64,000 nucleotides of DNA, taken from positions 13,965,140-14,029,139 of the forward strand of contig NC_079384.1 in assembly GCF_021018895.1 (NCBI RefSeq), read 5' to 3'. Position numbers and translations under genes: made by a program. The notes beneath the pieces were generated by a model, which had not been told where the DNA came from, did not search any database, and saw nothing but the letters and a program-made list of their open reading frames with translations. This DNA comes from Seriola aureovittata (Eukaryota > Chordata > Actinopteri > Carangiformes > Carangidae). Below, in pieces: positions 22,657 to 36,440 of this stretch (position 1 is the stretch's first letter; each line of letters opens with the position of its first letter).

Positions 22657-25600
22657 GCGATGGAGTGTCTGATAGCACACGGTGACATCAGTCTGATACC
22701 ACGATGTATGCTTACCTGTTTACCATTTAAATGGCTCCTTAAACATCCTGGTCTTCCTGTGCACACGTGCACATAAAAGACCAACAGGTGGGTTTAAAAA
22801 TAAAAAAAAGAAGAAAGAAAGAAGAGGTGGCAGTGCGGTAAACAAAGAAGGCAAAGGTAACAAAGAAGAAACAGAAGCAGACAGAGGTGATAATGGTATT
22901 CACAGATATGACACCTGTTCCCTCTGTGCTCTGTATAAAGCATCTGATAATCGGTCACACTACAGCGCTCCTCCTTTGACGTGTTGCTCATTAACGCTGT
23001 CTGTCCTGGTGTCTCTTTGTTCTTTGTTTGTTTTGTGACGTACGCACACGGTCACATCTGAAGGAGAACTGACCCCCGGCGCTCAAAGTGGAAGAAACAT
23101 GTGCTGGTGCTCACCGGTATCAGCAAATCATTTTTTTTTACAGTTTCTACAGTGAAGGAAAAAGCAGCAGGAGAGTCTGCTGATGTTCACAACATCCATT
23201 TAGTTAAGAGGAAAATAATAGATGTACTTTAAAAAGGCTCTAGGAAGTCATGGGGTCGGATTGGTCCTGACTCATGAAGTTGCTGACTCCTCTATAGACT
23301 CGTCATGAGTGGAAGAAGCTATTTCTGGTGTCACTGGTTCAGGAAATAAAAGTCTCATTCATTTTTCCTATAGCTGGAGCTCTCCCTGCTAATTCATCAG
23401 TACAAATCTACAACTTTGATCAAAAAAAAGAAAAAAAAAAGTCAAACACAAACCAGTGTACAAAACAACTTTGGGGGAGAAGTTATGACTGAGTGCTGGA
23501 GTGCATTTAGGGAATGAATATCAAATCATCAAGCTGAAAATTCTGTTTCATGGAAGCTAAATCTACGGCTCCACTGAAGAGAAAAACTGCAGCAGACAAA
23601 AACAGATCAGTGCGGACAAGTGAGGAGATTAATATTCCTCAAATGCATACATGACCCAAATATAAATGGAATCATTCAGTTGGATTTTGCGCTACATTTG
23701 CATGAAAACCTTCTCATGAGAAGTGTCAGTGCTCAAAAAGAAGTTTGAAAAGATTATAAAGTAGAAATGTGGTGAGTGCAGTGAACACACTTTGAACACC
23801 GACGTCCCCCACCTCAAACTCTGCTCGCTCACTGACATGAAAGATCAGAAAAACCAAACCATCACGGTAAAAACACAGCGAATGAACACGAGCACACCTG
23901 TATTCACACACGCACTGATAATCCATCGCTGTGAAACTATTGTGAAAACACATTACTGTAGCATCCAGGGATTTCAGATGGTAAAGTCAATGTCATTGTG
24001 TGTGATTGCATACACGGTAAATGGAACTACAAGAGTGGACACAGACATGGATTGAACATAAACTGAGGCAAATAGTATGTGTGAGAAAAGAAATTTTCAA
24101 GGCACACTCAAGTCCTGTGTATTATTTCTTTTCTTTTCTTTAAAAAGCCTTAAATATTGCATGACACCTCCAGTGCTCTCAGAACGGTCATTTGGACCCC
24201 AACTGTGTATGTGTTTTGGCAAAAGCCTTAATCAAGATCAGTCTGAAGAAGGCTTTTCTTTCTTTGTTGTGGCCCTTGACTCCACATAGTAAGACTTTTT
24301 AAATTACTTTTTCCAAGGCACACTACACTTCTCTCTGTTGAAGGATCCATGTGAGTCGAAAATGTTTCAGCTCGACACTTCACAATGTCATAAAGACGGA
24401 AAGAAAACAAAGAAAATAACAACAAAAGAGTTCCATCTAAGTTTTATAGACTGGTTCAAGCTTGAGCTTTCACCCATACGAATAAACAGCAACATAAATT
24501 ATGTTTATATGATACCAATTTGTTTTGCCAGGTACATTTTTGAGAAAACATAATTGCTGCCTGGGTAATGTTTAATGGCAAGGTTGGAAAAGATTGTGGT
24601 TTTGGTTAAATGTTAATAAAGTAACACGTCCGGTGTCGATGCTGTTGACTTCATCAGGATCAAACCAGAACATGATCTTCTGCTAATCTTATCCAAGTGC
24701 ATGCTGTGAGTATCTAAACATAACCTTAACAAAGGTTAATCACTATTTGCTTCAAGCAGTTATGATTTTGCAAAAGAGGACATTGAAGGGAGTTACTTTG
24801 TTGATCAATGCTCACTATGAACATTCTGTGACTTCTGTGACAGTCATCCATTAAAACCCTTTGTCATTATGTTTAAAACTTCATATGGATTGTATTGCAT
24901 CAAAAGCAAGAACATTAGCAGTACATTTCTAGGGGACATTGTTGGGCACAGGCACCTCGCACATCTGCTGGCTTATACCTACACCAAATACACATACAGC
25001 TGGTACACTGGCTGTGTATGGCAACATGGCCACGGCCTGTCGTGTGGACAGTATATAGCTTATATTACATAACTTAACATAAGTCAGTATAGCCTGTGGT
25101 TTTCATCAATACATCACCCAAATTCCTGGTGTTCTGCCCGTATGTTACAAACTAATTTGGCAATGTTTTCTCTATCAGGAGAACTGAGTATGTTTGAAGG
25201 TGCATGATGATAAAGACAAAGAAGAAAGTCTCCTTTGTGCTGAGTCAGATGACAGGTCAGATTTCCCCTTCCTGCTGAGTCTGTCGATCTCCTTCAGGTC
25301 ACAACCAAAACTTGTGACCAAAGGTCAGGCAAGTCACTACAAACACTACAGGCCTATAACAGCAATGACCCAGAGACAGGCTTTCTGTCAAGAACACATG
25401 CAAGAAATGAGGCATCAGGGTAAAAACGGTGGGAACCTTGCAAATGGTATTTCAAGGAGAGTTCAAGTCCAGTTCATTGAGAGTTTTGAGCTGGAAAACA
25501 AAACACCAAGTTGTAACATTTTTATAGAAACAGAGAAGTGGTTGTTGCAATAATTTCATTTGATCCTATTATCTCGAGATCATGAGTTTCTTGATATCTT

Positions 25601-26559
25601 CTGATAACGTGTTAATTTGTTTATTTATTCAACTCATAAAAAGGTAATTATCAAGTTCTTATTATTTTCTTCTTATTCATTACTTTGGTATCCCATGAGC
25701 AAGCTACTTTTTTCTGGACACAGCCGAAAAGTTGAAATAAAAGCCGAACAGAATCTGCAAAGCTGTTCTGAAACAGCAATTGGCTGAAGTCTCCCAGAGA
25801 TGCTCTGCAGTTGTGTGATTCTACTATATCTGGAACTCGCCCATCAGTTTCTGAAATCTGAAACCAAGTCTACTGCACGTAATACTCTATGTATAAGTAC
25901 CTCACACAACTCCATGCCAAAGACAACATTGCCCATAGGAAGGAAAAAGGGATACGACATCCTGCCTCAGACTTTTTTTGGGTGGATAATTTCTAAAAGC
26001 AAACAATGCCGTCATTTTTATGGCGAGAACAGTCGTGATTTTGAAGGAGTCTGCCCTCCCGTCACCATGTGCAGTTTTGAAAAGGGATTAATTGGGACTG
26101 CAGACAAGATACCGGTGGTTATTTTCCAATGGAGAGGAAGGTCTACCAGCAGCATGAAAACAGGCTGTTTTTTCTACAGGGTATTAACCATGCAAATACA
26201 TAGTTTTCATTTGACTGCAGTGAAACGCTTTGGCAGCTGCGGGGTCAATTTGTGGATTTGGTACGGTACCTTTTAGCGTCAAACATCGATCAGGCTGCTC
26301 CTCAGTGGCTTAGCTCATCAGCGCATGACATCGCAGGAACCTCTTGCTTTCCATTTCAGCGGCCACGTCACCAGGTCACAGCAGCCACTCAGCCTTCATG
26401 AGCCGCGTGTCGAAGGTACAGCTCGAGCTTCGCTGCAGCGGTGCATCATCTACAGTCTCGTCATTGGAGGCTGAATCTGAATATGTCACAGAGATGAAAG
26501 AAAAAAGTTTTATTATTATTATCTTTAGGGTTGACTGGACCCAACCAACACGGCAGAGT
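22654..26559. other. Gene-poor stretch
   Basis: Several open frames of 60-158 codons exist (the longest at 25800-26276, + strand), but none shows a known domain or plausible splice structure, and codon use looks random. I see no gene. Confidence 0.45.
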
Positions 26560-27070
26560 TCTTGCAAAAAAAAAAAACAAATAATTTATTAGATAATGTC
26601 AACACAAAAGACTTACTGAAGTGGTAAAACAGAAATCCAAACTGAGGAGGAGAGCCAAACAACGTCCATGAACAAAAGTCCAAACCCAGGAAAACTGAAC
26701 AAAAAGCACTAGGGAGAACAGGGGAAACCAAACTGGTACACAAGGAAATACTGGGCAAAGTGGGAAAAAAAAACCCCACTGTGAACACAGGAGCAAGAGA
26801 AACAGGAAACGTCAAACTGAAGCCAAACAGATGGACAGACAAAGACAGAGACTTAAATACACAAGGAGGCCAGGGTGAACACAGGTGAAACACATTAGGG
26901 CGGAGCACACAATCACCAAAGAGAGAAAGCACGTGACAAAGACAGGAAGTAAAAACAACAGTGGACACACAAGGGACTCTACTTCAAAGTGAAACAGAAA
27001 ATAAACCAAAAGTCCAATTTAAGAGTCCAAAAGGCAACAAAAATAATCTCCTCAGGCCAGATCATGACAA
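26560..27070. repeat. Probable dispersed repeat (unclassified)
   Basis: The purine-rich text from the A run at 26568 to about 27068 resembles a type of dispersed repeat I associate with teleost genomes. It has repeated AAACAGG- and AAGTCCAAA-like words and ends CAGGCCAGATCATGAC. It makes a misleading 147-codon frame on the - strand. The family assignment is uncertain. Confidence 0.35.
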
Positions 27071-28767
27071 TTATTACTTTACTATTGTTTTAGCAATTGT
27101 ATGTTATTGGAAGACAAAGTGAAGGCTAAGGCTCTGCTGCCGTCAAAGCTACATTTAAATAAATTATTGCTCCAGAGCAAATTAGAGTTGATGCTTTAGT
27201 ATATGAGTGATTAGCTCCATTGGAAACATTAATTCACATGCAAGGGGGAGTGATCAAAGGTTGCAATCCCAGAACAGATCACAGCGGAGAAGAGAAGAAG
27301 CCTTTGACTTTGAACTCTGCAGAGCAGATAATAGCTGCAAAACAGAACAAGGAAGGTTAGGTGGTTTAAAGAGCATACAGTGTGCATGTGAATGATTGCA
27401 AGAAAACGACAGTATTGATGAAGATTACCTGATACTGACAGGGAGAATGGAGGATTTAGCATTGTGCTAGCTTCACGGGTGTCTTCATGTATCATTATGT
27501 AAGCGATACGAGGTAGTGAGTTGGAGGACATCACTTAAACACAACACAACGGCTGGTGTGTCTTCATTTGATGCAGTTACCACAAAAAAGCATCTGCCTG
27601 CCCAGTGCACTCCACACATAAAAGGCAAACAGATTAGATTAAAATGGCATACAACAGATTAAAATGGCACAGCAGGGGAAGCGATTTCATGCAGCTGGCA
27701 GACGAGATGAACGAGGGCATGTCAAAACTGACAAACAGCAAGTTGGGACTCTTTCTCTGCGTGTGTATAAAAAGAGGAGATTAGGTGAGACAGAGTGAAT
27801 GAGGGAGAGAAAAACATTAATCATCAGGTTTTGTAAAGAGTGTGTGGGAGGGAAGGGAGTAGATATTTTTAATGTAGAATAAAAATGAGAACAGAAGACA
27901 AAAAATTTGCTTTAAAAAGAAAAACTGACAACACGTCAAAGGGTACACAGATTTGGCCAAAAGAGGCTGTGCCACATAAGCCTGTCTGCCCCCGAATGAC
28001 CCTTGAATTGAACAATTTTGGTGTAGAAAACACAGCCATTGCATTGTGGGAAGGAAGCATAATAGCTGAGCAGGAGGGGATGGACCACACAGCCACGTCC
28101 CAACGTTATTTTTATGCATTTTGATTGTTCTTTACCAAAACATCTGACAATTAAACACGGGGCATAAATGAGATCTGATCAGGATGATGTGGATTTCACC
28201 ACCTGCTCATAGTGTACATAAAGTACACACACACACACACACACACAAACCCCTCATCCCTCAGACACACACATACACAATGTTTACAGTACAGTGTTGC
28301 CAGGTGTGACTGGTATTTAAATGCATACATTCAAATCCGCTTCTCACACTCATTCCACTATGCCTCAAGCTACCATTGCAACTAATGATTATTTTTACTA
28401 TTGATTAATCTGTTGATAATTGTCTCAGATATGAGAGCGGTATTAACATTATCATCTAACTCTCAGTTTTGTGTCTCTCGCCTTTTGTGCTGCTACGGGA
28501 TCACAGCATGTCCCTGTGAGCTAATCAGATAGTTAACTTGACTCGGTTAAACTGACAGGTCAGGTGAAAACGCCAAAGATAATGCTGGGTTTAGCTAAAA
28601 GGGAGAAAGAGAAGACTGGTGAGACGGCGGAGAGGTTCATCTGTATGGACATCAGGTAGGGATTTCATGTAAGCATGTCACTCTGAGCCTGGTCTGCCGA
28701 CATCCCTCTGTAAACAAGCAGACTAAGTCCACATTAAACTGTCCCAGTCCATGTGGCATGCATACTG

Positions 28768-28810
<43 letters not shown>

Positions 28811-30628
28811 TGGATGGTGTACTGCTGCTCATCCAATTATGGCTGTGCCATGCATGAGGACCTTTCAGCTGGTCAGCAATGATGAATGGGAGATGGAAGC
28901 ACTAAGGAGGAGAGATCAATCTCTCCCGAGGAACAGGAAATTCCAACCAAGTGAAGAGGACAGTTTCAGTCACTACCAAGACGGCAAAATGACACTTCTG
29001 GCCCAACATAGGCCTGAGTCCTCAGCCCGAGTCTGCCCCATTAACTTGCACATCTGGGCAAATTTTGGCTTTTATCCTCTGGTTTTGACTGACAACAGGG
29101 AAATTTTCTGTGTTTGCGTCAGAACTGGTACAGATCTGGAAAAAGCATCTGACAATCATGCTGTATATGGGCCAGGTTCGGACCGTAGAACCGGACACAT
29201 ACTGGGCCAGAAAAAAACAAGCATGTGGCCCAAATATAGGCTGGATTTATTTTGCTATCTGGGTAAATGTAGAAAGTATTGTTGCAGCGCACCAACCTGA
29301 AACTCAAACGTTTGTCACAACTTGACGAAGCAGAAATTCACATGGTCACATCTGCTCAGTATCTCAAGGAATTCCACTCATTCTGGACACAGTTGACGTC
29401 TAGTATCATTAACATTCAGTGCAAGTGCAGTAAATAGTTCATTAGTTATGTAGCATGGAAAAATGTAGTATATAGCAAAGCTACACCAACAGCCACCCTT
29501 TTGTTTTCCCTGAGAAGCAGTGGATCCCTCCCAAGGAATATGACAGGATGGTGTTGGACAACCAGGCTGTGTGAAGGGCAAAGTTTAACTAAATGAACTC
29601 TGACCTTAAAGGGGTGGAGAACAGTGCAAGTAAGCACACACATATGGAGTGGATTATTATGAGAATGTAGAGTATGCACAGTGTTGATAGCTGGTATCTA
29701 TAGGCTCTGACCTCGTCACTCCCCACAAGGAGACACGAGGTTCTGCAGAGCAACGAGCGGGGAGTGGCAACACCTTCTTCCCAGACTCAGAGCCTACAGG
29801 TGGATTGTTGGAGTGGAGGTGAAGGACAGGGTGGCAATGGACGCGTTCTCCGCACCTGTCTGCCATTTACAAAACAGTAAATTTCATTCTGTAGTCGCCA
29901 TGTGGTTTCATCTGACCACTTTGCTCATTTTGTCTGACATTAAAACCTAATCACCACCCCCCACCCCAGCCACCCCTTCAGGTAACATTTCATTCGATTG
30001 TTTCATTATATTATTAATAATGTGTCCTCTGGCTGGCGCTGCTACATGAGTGACATGGAACAGTTAAGCCCCCAGATCTGGAGGGATGAACTGGGGAGAT
30101 ATGAGATGTTGGAGGAAGAGAGACGGGGAGGATGATTGAGAGGGAGCAGAACATGAAAGGGAGATGGAGACAAATCGGGAGGATCGCGAAGCACACGGAA
30201 ACGAGCCAAAGAGTCAGAGAGAATGAATTTAAGAGGCAAAGAATGTCTGATAAACGAGCGAGAAGTGAACGTAGAGAGAGGGCTTCCTGGGATAAAGCGT
30301 GACTAAAAGCCATACAGAGGTGAGATATTGATTAACAGCACTGTCACCTCTGACACTACGGTATTTTCAATTAAAACCGATGTCAATAGAAAGCCAGGAC
30401 ACGGGGGATGGTGGTGGTGGAAATATGAGGGCTGCACATGATGAAACAATGGAGGTGAGTGGAAAACAAGGTGAAAGGCAGAAAAAAAGTCAAGGCAAAA
30501 AGGCAAAGGAAGAGATCCATTATGCTTGTAGAGTGTAGATGGCCTTAGCATCAAGCATTACTGTGAAAGATTAAGGGTTAATGTCCAACTGGGGGCCCTT
30601 AATAGAAGAGTGGAATACTTCCATCATG

Positions 30629-30631
<3 letters not shown>
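27071..30631. other. Gene-poor stretch with CA repeats
   Basis: Contains (AC)n runs at 28224-28248 and 28772-28807. The segment around 28980-29250 repeats words of the GGGCCAGA / CTGGGCC type, resembling a teleost dispersed repeat, and explains a 180-codon open frame there. No gene is seen. Confidence 0.45.
28772..28807. repeat. (AC)n microsatellite
   Basis: Run of AC dinucleotides of about 36 bp. Confidence 0.95.
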
Positions 30632-30671
<40 letters not shown>

Positions 30672-30706
30672 GCACAGACGCACTCACGCACACACACACA
30701 CGCACA
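30632..30706. repeat. (AC)n microsatellite, compound with GCAC interruptions
   Basis: AC run with GCAC interruptions in its second half. Confidence 0.9.
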
Positions 30707-31878
30707 GTGGGGAACCGCGCCGCTGAGTGTGCTGCCGAGGGCTGAAATCCAAAGCGGTTATTCTGAAAATAATAATTGCTGTGATTACTGCTTGTTCGCA
30801 TATCTCCCAGCCATTATTCTCCTGTTTTTTGGAAGTTTTTTTTTTTTTTATTTCTACCCGACTGTGCAGCCTGCATTAAATCTCTTCAATCTCTAAGTCT
30901 GTCAGCAAGCAGGAGCCGAGGAGGAGATTTCGCAAACGAACAAAAAAATAAAAAATCCCCTTGCTCTGGAGTCACAGATGGACTGCTGCTGAAAATGTCA
31001 TCAAACCCCTGAAAGGGAGTTTTGACTTTTATTCTTTAGAAAATAATGCCAGGTTGATGTGTGCGTGTGTGTGTGTGTGTGTGCGTGTGTTTGTGCGCAT
31101 CTGTGCAAACATAAGCTTGTTTAACTACATAGTGAGGATTGGCAGCACACTGTTGTTGTGATTTATAAGTGGAGTTATGTACATATCACAACATGCCTGT
31201 GCGTACAGTATATTAAAAGCAGTGTATTCGTTTGTTTCAGCTGCACCAGTGACAAAGTGACTTCAGTTTCCAGACAACATGAGAACATTAAGTGACCAGA
31301 AAAACAGAGAAAATTGCCAAATGTAATGCAATTCTATGCAAAACCCTGCAATAAATGCTACCTTGCAATAAAAATGTTCAGTTTTTGTTTACACTTCTAC
31401 AACTAAACTTTACTTTTGAGCGGAGACGTTCATTCCTGACCCGTGAGAACAGATGATTTTACAAAATAGTCTAAACCCAAAGACTCATTATTAGCTTTTT
31501 CTTACTTAGCCCACATCTGCAATAAGACAATCCGATTTTTAACGCACTGTTTTCATGTGAGAAACAAATTTTGTCCACATATCATGTACAGGTTATTTTT
31601 GAATAGGCCTTGACATAAAAACAGCTAAATCACTTCTTCTGTGACCTCTTTTCAGCAGGATAACCACAAAACTGTGAATCACAGCCAACATCTGGTGAGA
31701 AGTGGGACAGACTGCCCGTCTGACCAGATCATTATTTGATGGTAGAGAAGACCTCTGACAAAGTCAACATAAATGCAGCTAAATGGAAACAGCTGCGTGA
31801 TCAGCTACATCGACATCTGAATTTGGTGATCACAGAGAAAAATTTTAACTCTGCTGTCATGCAGTCGACTGTTGGCAG

Positions 31879-31914
<36 letters not shown>

Positions 31915-33968
31915 GTTTACTCTGCTGAGTGCCAACCCTGCTCCCTGTGATACAGCTGAATTCACAATATGGTTGTCCTAATTTACGTATTTTTTATGCC
32001 TGTTGTCAGACAACTGAACAAGTTTGAAATAGTGATGTAATCGCAGCATGTAAACACTACCTGTTACTAGTTATTCCCAAGCTGCTGTACGGTGGTGCTG
32101 ATGAAATCATAATTTTGTCTGAGAAAATCATCGTCAACGTCACTTTGGTACCACACAGCCTCCAACCATGACTGGGCAGGCTTACTGTAACGTTACATCA
32201 TCGTTTTCCTGTGCAGTCTACAGCACCGAGCTTGCATATTAAAAATACATTTATGTACTCTGGAGACTGTTTTGAAAAAGCCAAGTATGTTTTTGTCTGG
32301 ACAGAGGACTGAAATGGAGAGAAAATATCACTCATGGTAAAAATGTAATCAATACAGGTATATTGTTAACACACAGTATTTTTTTTACCCTCACACCACC
32401 AACTATGTTGTCAAACAACCATTTCCAGTTGTCTGATGATGTGAACGTTTCCCTACACCATCTATCTTACATGCTTTACATACGGCATGGACTCTGAACG
32501 CTTTGAAGTGGTGCTTTGGGTTTACATTATTTTGCTACATACAATACATAGCTTACTTGTTTGTGTGTTGACTCGGTTCTTTGGTACATTTTAAGGGGGT
32601 ACTTTGTGGAGTTGTTGTAGTGAATGTTTTTTCCATCTCACTTAAAAATGGAGGAGCAATCTGGCTCCTTATTCAGCATTCATAAGCAGTCTGAAAACAT
32701 TTAATAAATGATTTATAACACATTATAATGTAATTGTTAAAAGGACATTTTAAGTATTTACTAATGGAGTGTTTGTCAATTGTAACATCGCCTGTGAAGA
32801 CGGATATTATTTTCATTACATTGTCAAGCATTAGCTGTTTTTACACCAGTATCCACTCATGCGTGCCCACAGGAGGGATTACAGTTGTTGACAAATACAT
32901 TAATAAACACTTATATCTGCTTACAACTACAATATAGTATGTTATAAACTATTAAATATTCATACTGTATATACTGCTTGTGAATGCCAAATAGGGGGAG
33001 CTCCAGTGCATCAACAACCCCATACAGAGCTTGAACTGCCATAGAGTTGAATCAGCACCTCTCTGCCACAGTGTCACAAAGCTAAGATACACTACTGGAA
33101 AAATGTATATTTCATGACAATGGTGGTAAGGCTTCTACTTCTCTAGTCACTCAGTGTAAGTGAATGCAATGCTGCTGCCACAAGAACAAAAACATCAATG
33201 ACAGAGATAAAAGGGGAAAAAAGGAACAGTGGAAAACTGAATGTGTCAATGTGAGTGACTTAATGAATGAATGGATGAAGGAAGCAGAGAATTAATGAAA
33301 CGTTCTCTGCACGTGTGATAGACCAATGCCCTGGTTGCTATGGTAACAGTGCTGTAGATACATATTTAGTTCCCTGCTAACATTCACCCTGCGTGTTTTG
33401 AGGTTAAGTGCATTGATTTGAAGCTGAACTCCGATCACCTGTCTGGAAGTGGAAAGGTGTCTTGACCGGGAAAAGCCACATGGCGGATGTCATGTCATTC
33501 ACTATGACCCTGAGTCACAGTTTTCTTGAAGAAAAAACTCCAGGTTCAACTGAAAAAAGAGTTCTGAACCAGGGAGGGTGCACACACACAAAAATAGACT
33601 AATAAATAAAAAAAAGGCAAAAGGGATTTTACAGGGAAGAAGTCGCACCTGCATGTGATGCAGCAGAGGGACGCACGGGGTAAAAATAACATCCAAGTTT
33701 CTATTTCTCTCCCTCATAGTCTTCTCCAGCCCCTCTCCCTCCTCCGCCAGTGCGCTATTTTTATCCCACGATGACTCTCCCACAGAGAGCGTGAGCTCCT
33801 CTGTCTGCCACCGCGCTGCACGTGAGTCCTCTGCACGTGCGGCTGCTCTCAGTGCCGTGACAGGCAGCATGGGCGTCAGACACGACCCGCACCACCGCCG
33901 CCAGTGACAACAGCAGAGGAGGGAAGGAGAGGAGAGGAGAGAAGGGGAAGGAGGAGGAAGACATCAAG
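30707..33968. other. Gene-poor stretch with short GT and AC repeats
   Basis: GT-rich run at about 31059-31098 and (AC)n at 31881-31912. No gene was recognised. A GC-richer, CpG-containing patch lies at about 33700-33930 and is listed separately. Confidence 0.45.
33700..33930. promoter_or_regulatory. CpG-containing GC-rich patch, possible promoter or UTR exon
   Basis: Compared with the AT-rich surroundings, this block is GC-rich and holds many CpG pairs (for example CACCGCGCTGCACGTG and CACCACCGCCGCC). An AT-rich box CTATTTTTATC lies at about 33752-33762. An open frame of 122 codons crosses it on the - strand without a recognised product. It could be an unassigned promoter or UTR exon. No gene body was found beside it. 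Confidence 0.25.
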
Positions 33969-34027
<59 letters not shown>

Positions 34028-34055
34028 CGATAGATCGATCGATAGATCGATAGAG

Positions 34056-34127
<72 letters not shown>

Positions 34128-34155
34128 CGATAGATCGATCGATAGATCGATAGAG

Positions 34156-34190
<35 letters not shown>
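33969..34190. repeat. (GATA)n array with 100-bp higher-order repeat
   Basis: About 222 bp of GATA units. A 40-bp variant block with GATC and GAGA units begins at 34021 and recurs unchanged at 34121. The array has therefore partly duplicated as a 100-bp block rather than only by single-unit slippage. Confidence 0.95.
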
Positions 34191-34191
<1 letters not shown>

Positions 34192-34414
34192 TTGTCATTG
34201 ATTAATGTGTCATTCATTTATTCCTTCAGTCAGTCATTCATGGTTTCTATGGAAGACCATCTCTGCCAGAAAAAAGGGCATAGGGACTTTAAGAAAAACA
34301 AAATTTACAAATGACAAAAATAACAAGAGTTGCTGCCTCGCGGTCGTGTGCCACCACCAACCAAACAATCTCTCCTTCCCGAGCTAGAGCACTGAATAAT
34401 GGGCAGAAGTCTTT

Positions 34415-34690
34415 TTGCAGAAAATTATGATGGCAAGGTGAAGTTGACCTTTGAAAATGTTATCATGTCATTATTACTGTATGAATTTGTGAGTTATGGC
34501 CAAAATGGCATTATGACATTCCTGATATATTTTATTCACAAGAACTTGAGATCACCGTGACCTTGAACTTTGACCTTAGACCACCAAAATCTAATCAGTA
34601 CATCCTTGACATCTGGTGAATGTGCCAAATTTGAAGAAGTTCTGTCAAAGTGTTACTGAGTGTGTTAGTCTAGCTGTCACTGCCACAGAG
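34415..34690. repeat. Dispersed teleost repeat (unclassified)
   Basis: Contains the word series GACCTTTGA, GTGACCTTGAACTTTGACC, CACCAAAATCTAATCAGT and GTGCCAAATTTGAAGAA. I recognise these as a recurrent interspersed sequence in percomorph genomes. It is non-coding, and its class is unknown to me. Confidence 0.5.
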
Positions 34691-36000
34691 GCATAAACAC
34701 ACTAAATCAAAATTATGACATCAATTATCACAATTTAACATTTAAACCAAAATTATAGATTATTTATGTTATATGTTCCCAGCATTTGCCTTATCAGTCA
34801 AAATAAGATAGAAAGACATAATTAGGAGATAATATATAGAGTCAAAGTTGTCAATACATCAAAATTACAATTTTGATATATAGCCTTTAACCTATAGGTC
34901 AAAATTTTGCCAATTACATATTTTTCCCAAGAGAAAACAACAGTGTTAGTATTTTGTGACTTGATGGTCTGTGGTGAGTCATGTCTGACAAGAATATATA
35001 CAAGCTGTACAAAACAAACAATCGCACATACACAACAAGGAAATACAAATCAATGTCAAGCTCAACAATAGCTCACCTTGGGCTGTTGAACAATTGAAGC
35101 AGTGCGTAGGAAGGAGGTGGAATAATCTGACACATGGATACAGCAAGCAGGTTTAAATAGAAACAGTCCAACGTATGGTTTATGCAATTCTGAATAAAGT
35201 TCCAGCAGGTCTGATGCAGTATTCATAGCAAAGGTGGGTATTTGCCACAAGTTGTTTCAGCAAAATCCCTGAAATAACGCTTGTTTATGTTCAGGTGTCA
35301 TAGGCCTCCAGCTTTTCCTGGAGGATTCGCTGCATAATTCATATTTCATAAATCTAACTTACTGTTTCTAACTCTTCATCCATTTTTATTTTCTTAACAG
35401 AAATAGACATCCACAGCTTTCTCACACTTTTCTCACTTGAGGGTTTGAAGTCCTGACTGAGTCACAGGACAACACATGCCTCTCTGCGTGATGTGGTTAG
35501 GATTACCAGTATGTTTAGATTTGGGTTCTCAGTCTTATCCTTGGATTTTTGCAGTTCATCCATTTTCAGTGCAGGATTTTCTGTTTTGTGGAGTTGCCCA
35601 TCTGGAGTTTGATCTGGGATCAGCACTTGTTCTTTTAACTTCCACAGGAATCCAGTGTCCTTCTTGACATATTATCTCCAGTACAGAGCTCTTCGAGCTA
35701 GTTTTTAGTATGTGTGGTTAGGTGACTGTACTGCTTTTGTGCTGCTGGAATCTGTTCTCAGACACCCTCCCATCAGGTGCTGAGTTGTGTTTCATAGGAT
35801 AAAAAATTGGATAAAAGGTCAGGGATCACAACCATGTGCATGATTTTCTTGATAATGGGACATTTTAAACTTGATTTGAAAGCAGGAAGTGTGGGTTTTA
35901 TGTGATTATGTGGCAAGAGCCCCACTATTCTGTGAATTGTTAGCCATACTAGCGGCGTGGCTCTAGTGATGGCAGTTTTGGTCTATTCTGATCCACCACT
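34691..36000. other. Gene-poor AT-rich stretch
   Basis: Short open frames only, and no feature I can name. Confidence 0.45.
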
Positions 36001-36440
36001 ATGGACCAGACTGAGGTATCTCAAAAGTATATGAATGGACAGCCATGAATTCTTGCACAAAGATTCATGGTCCCCAGAGGATGAATCCTACTGACTTTGA
36101 TAATCCTCTTAGTTTTCCCTTTAGTGACAACGACTATTGGATGGATCATCATGTAATTTGCTGTAGACTTTCATGTCCCTCTCAAGATAAATTGTGATCA
36201 CTATGGTGATCCCATGACTTTTCCTCTAGCGCCATCATCAGGAAAAAAAATTCAATATATCCAGAACTATGGTTTATGATATTCACATCAGCGTTAGCTG
36301 TACTTTGCTAATTAGCTTGTTAGCTAATTTGCCAAATTTGCCAAACTACGATAATGATGGTAAACCTTATACCTGCTACAAATTAGCATGTTAGTTTTGT
36401 CATTGCATACTAAGCATTTTTCTTAATCATTTATGTTCAT
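36000..36440. repeat. Dispersed teleost repeat (degenerate)
   Basis: Holds words such as GGTCCCCAGAGGATGAATCC, TTGGATGGATCATCATG and GCTAATTAGCTTGTTAGC. These match a dispersed percomorph repeat family with Gly/Ser-free, stop-rich text. The block near 54755-54900 seems to be the same family in the opposite orientation. A further related piece is at about 39165-39330. Confidence 0.4.

Noticed and set aside
25800..26276. 158-codon open frame on the + strand
   Set aside because: No recognisable domain, no splice context and mixed residue composition; a frame of this length is expected occasionally in 20 kb of non-coding DNA.
28758..29300. 180-codon frame beginning in a CA repeat
   Set aside because: It starts inside the microsatellite and crosses a region of repeated GGGCCAGA-type words, which points to repeat DNA.
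33969..34190. Possible CRISPR-like spaced repeat
   Set aside because: Regular units are 4-bp microsatellite repeats in a vertebrate genome; there are no unique spacers.
33761..34217. Frames of 113 and 145 codons rich in LSIY
   Set aside because: They are translations of the GATA array.
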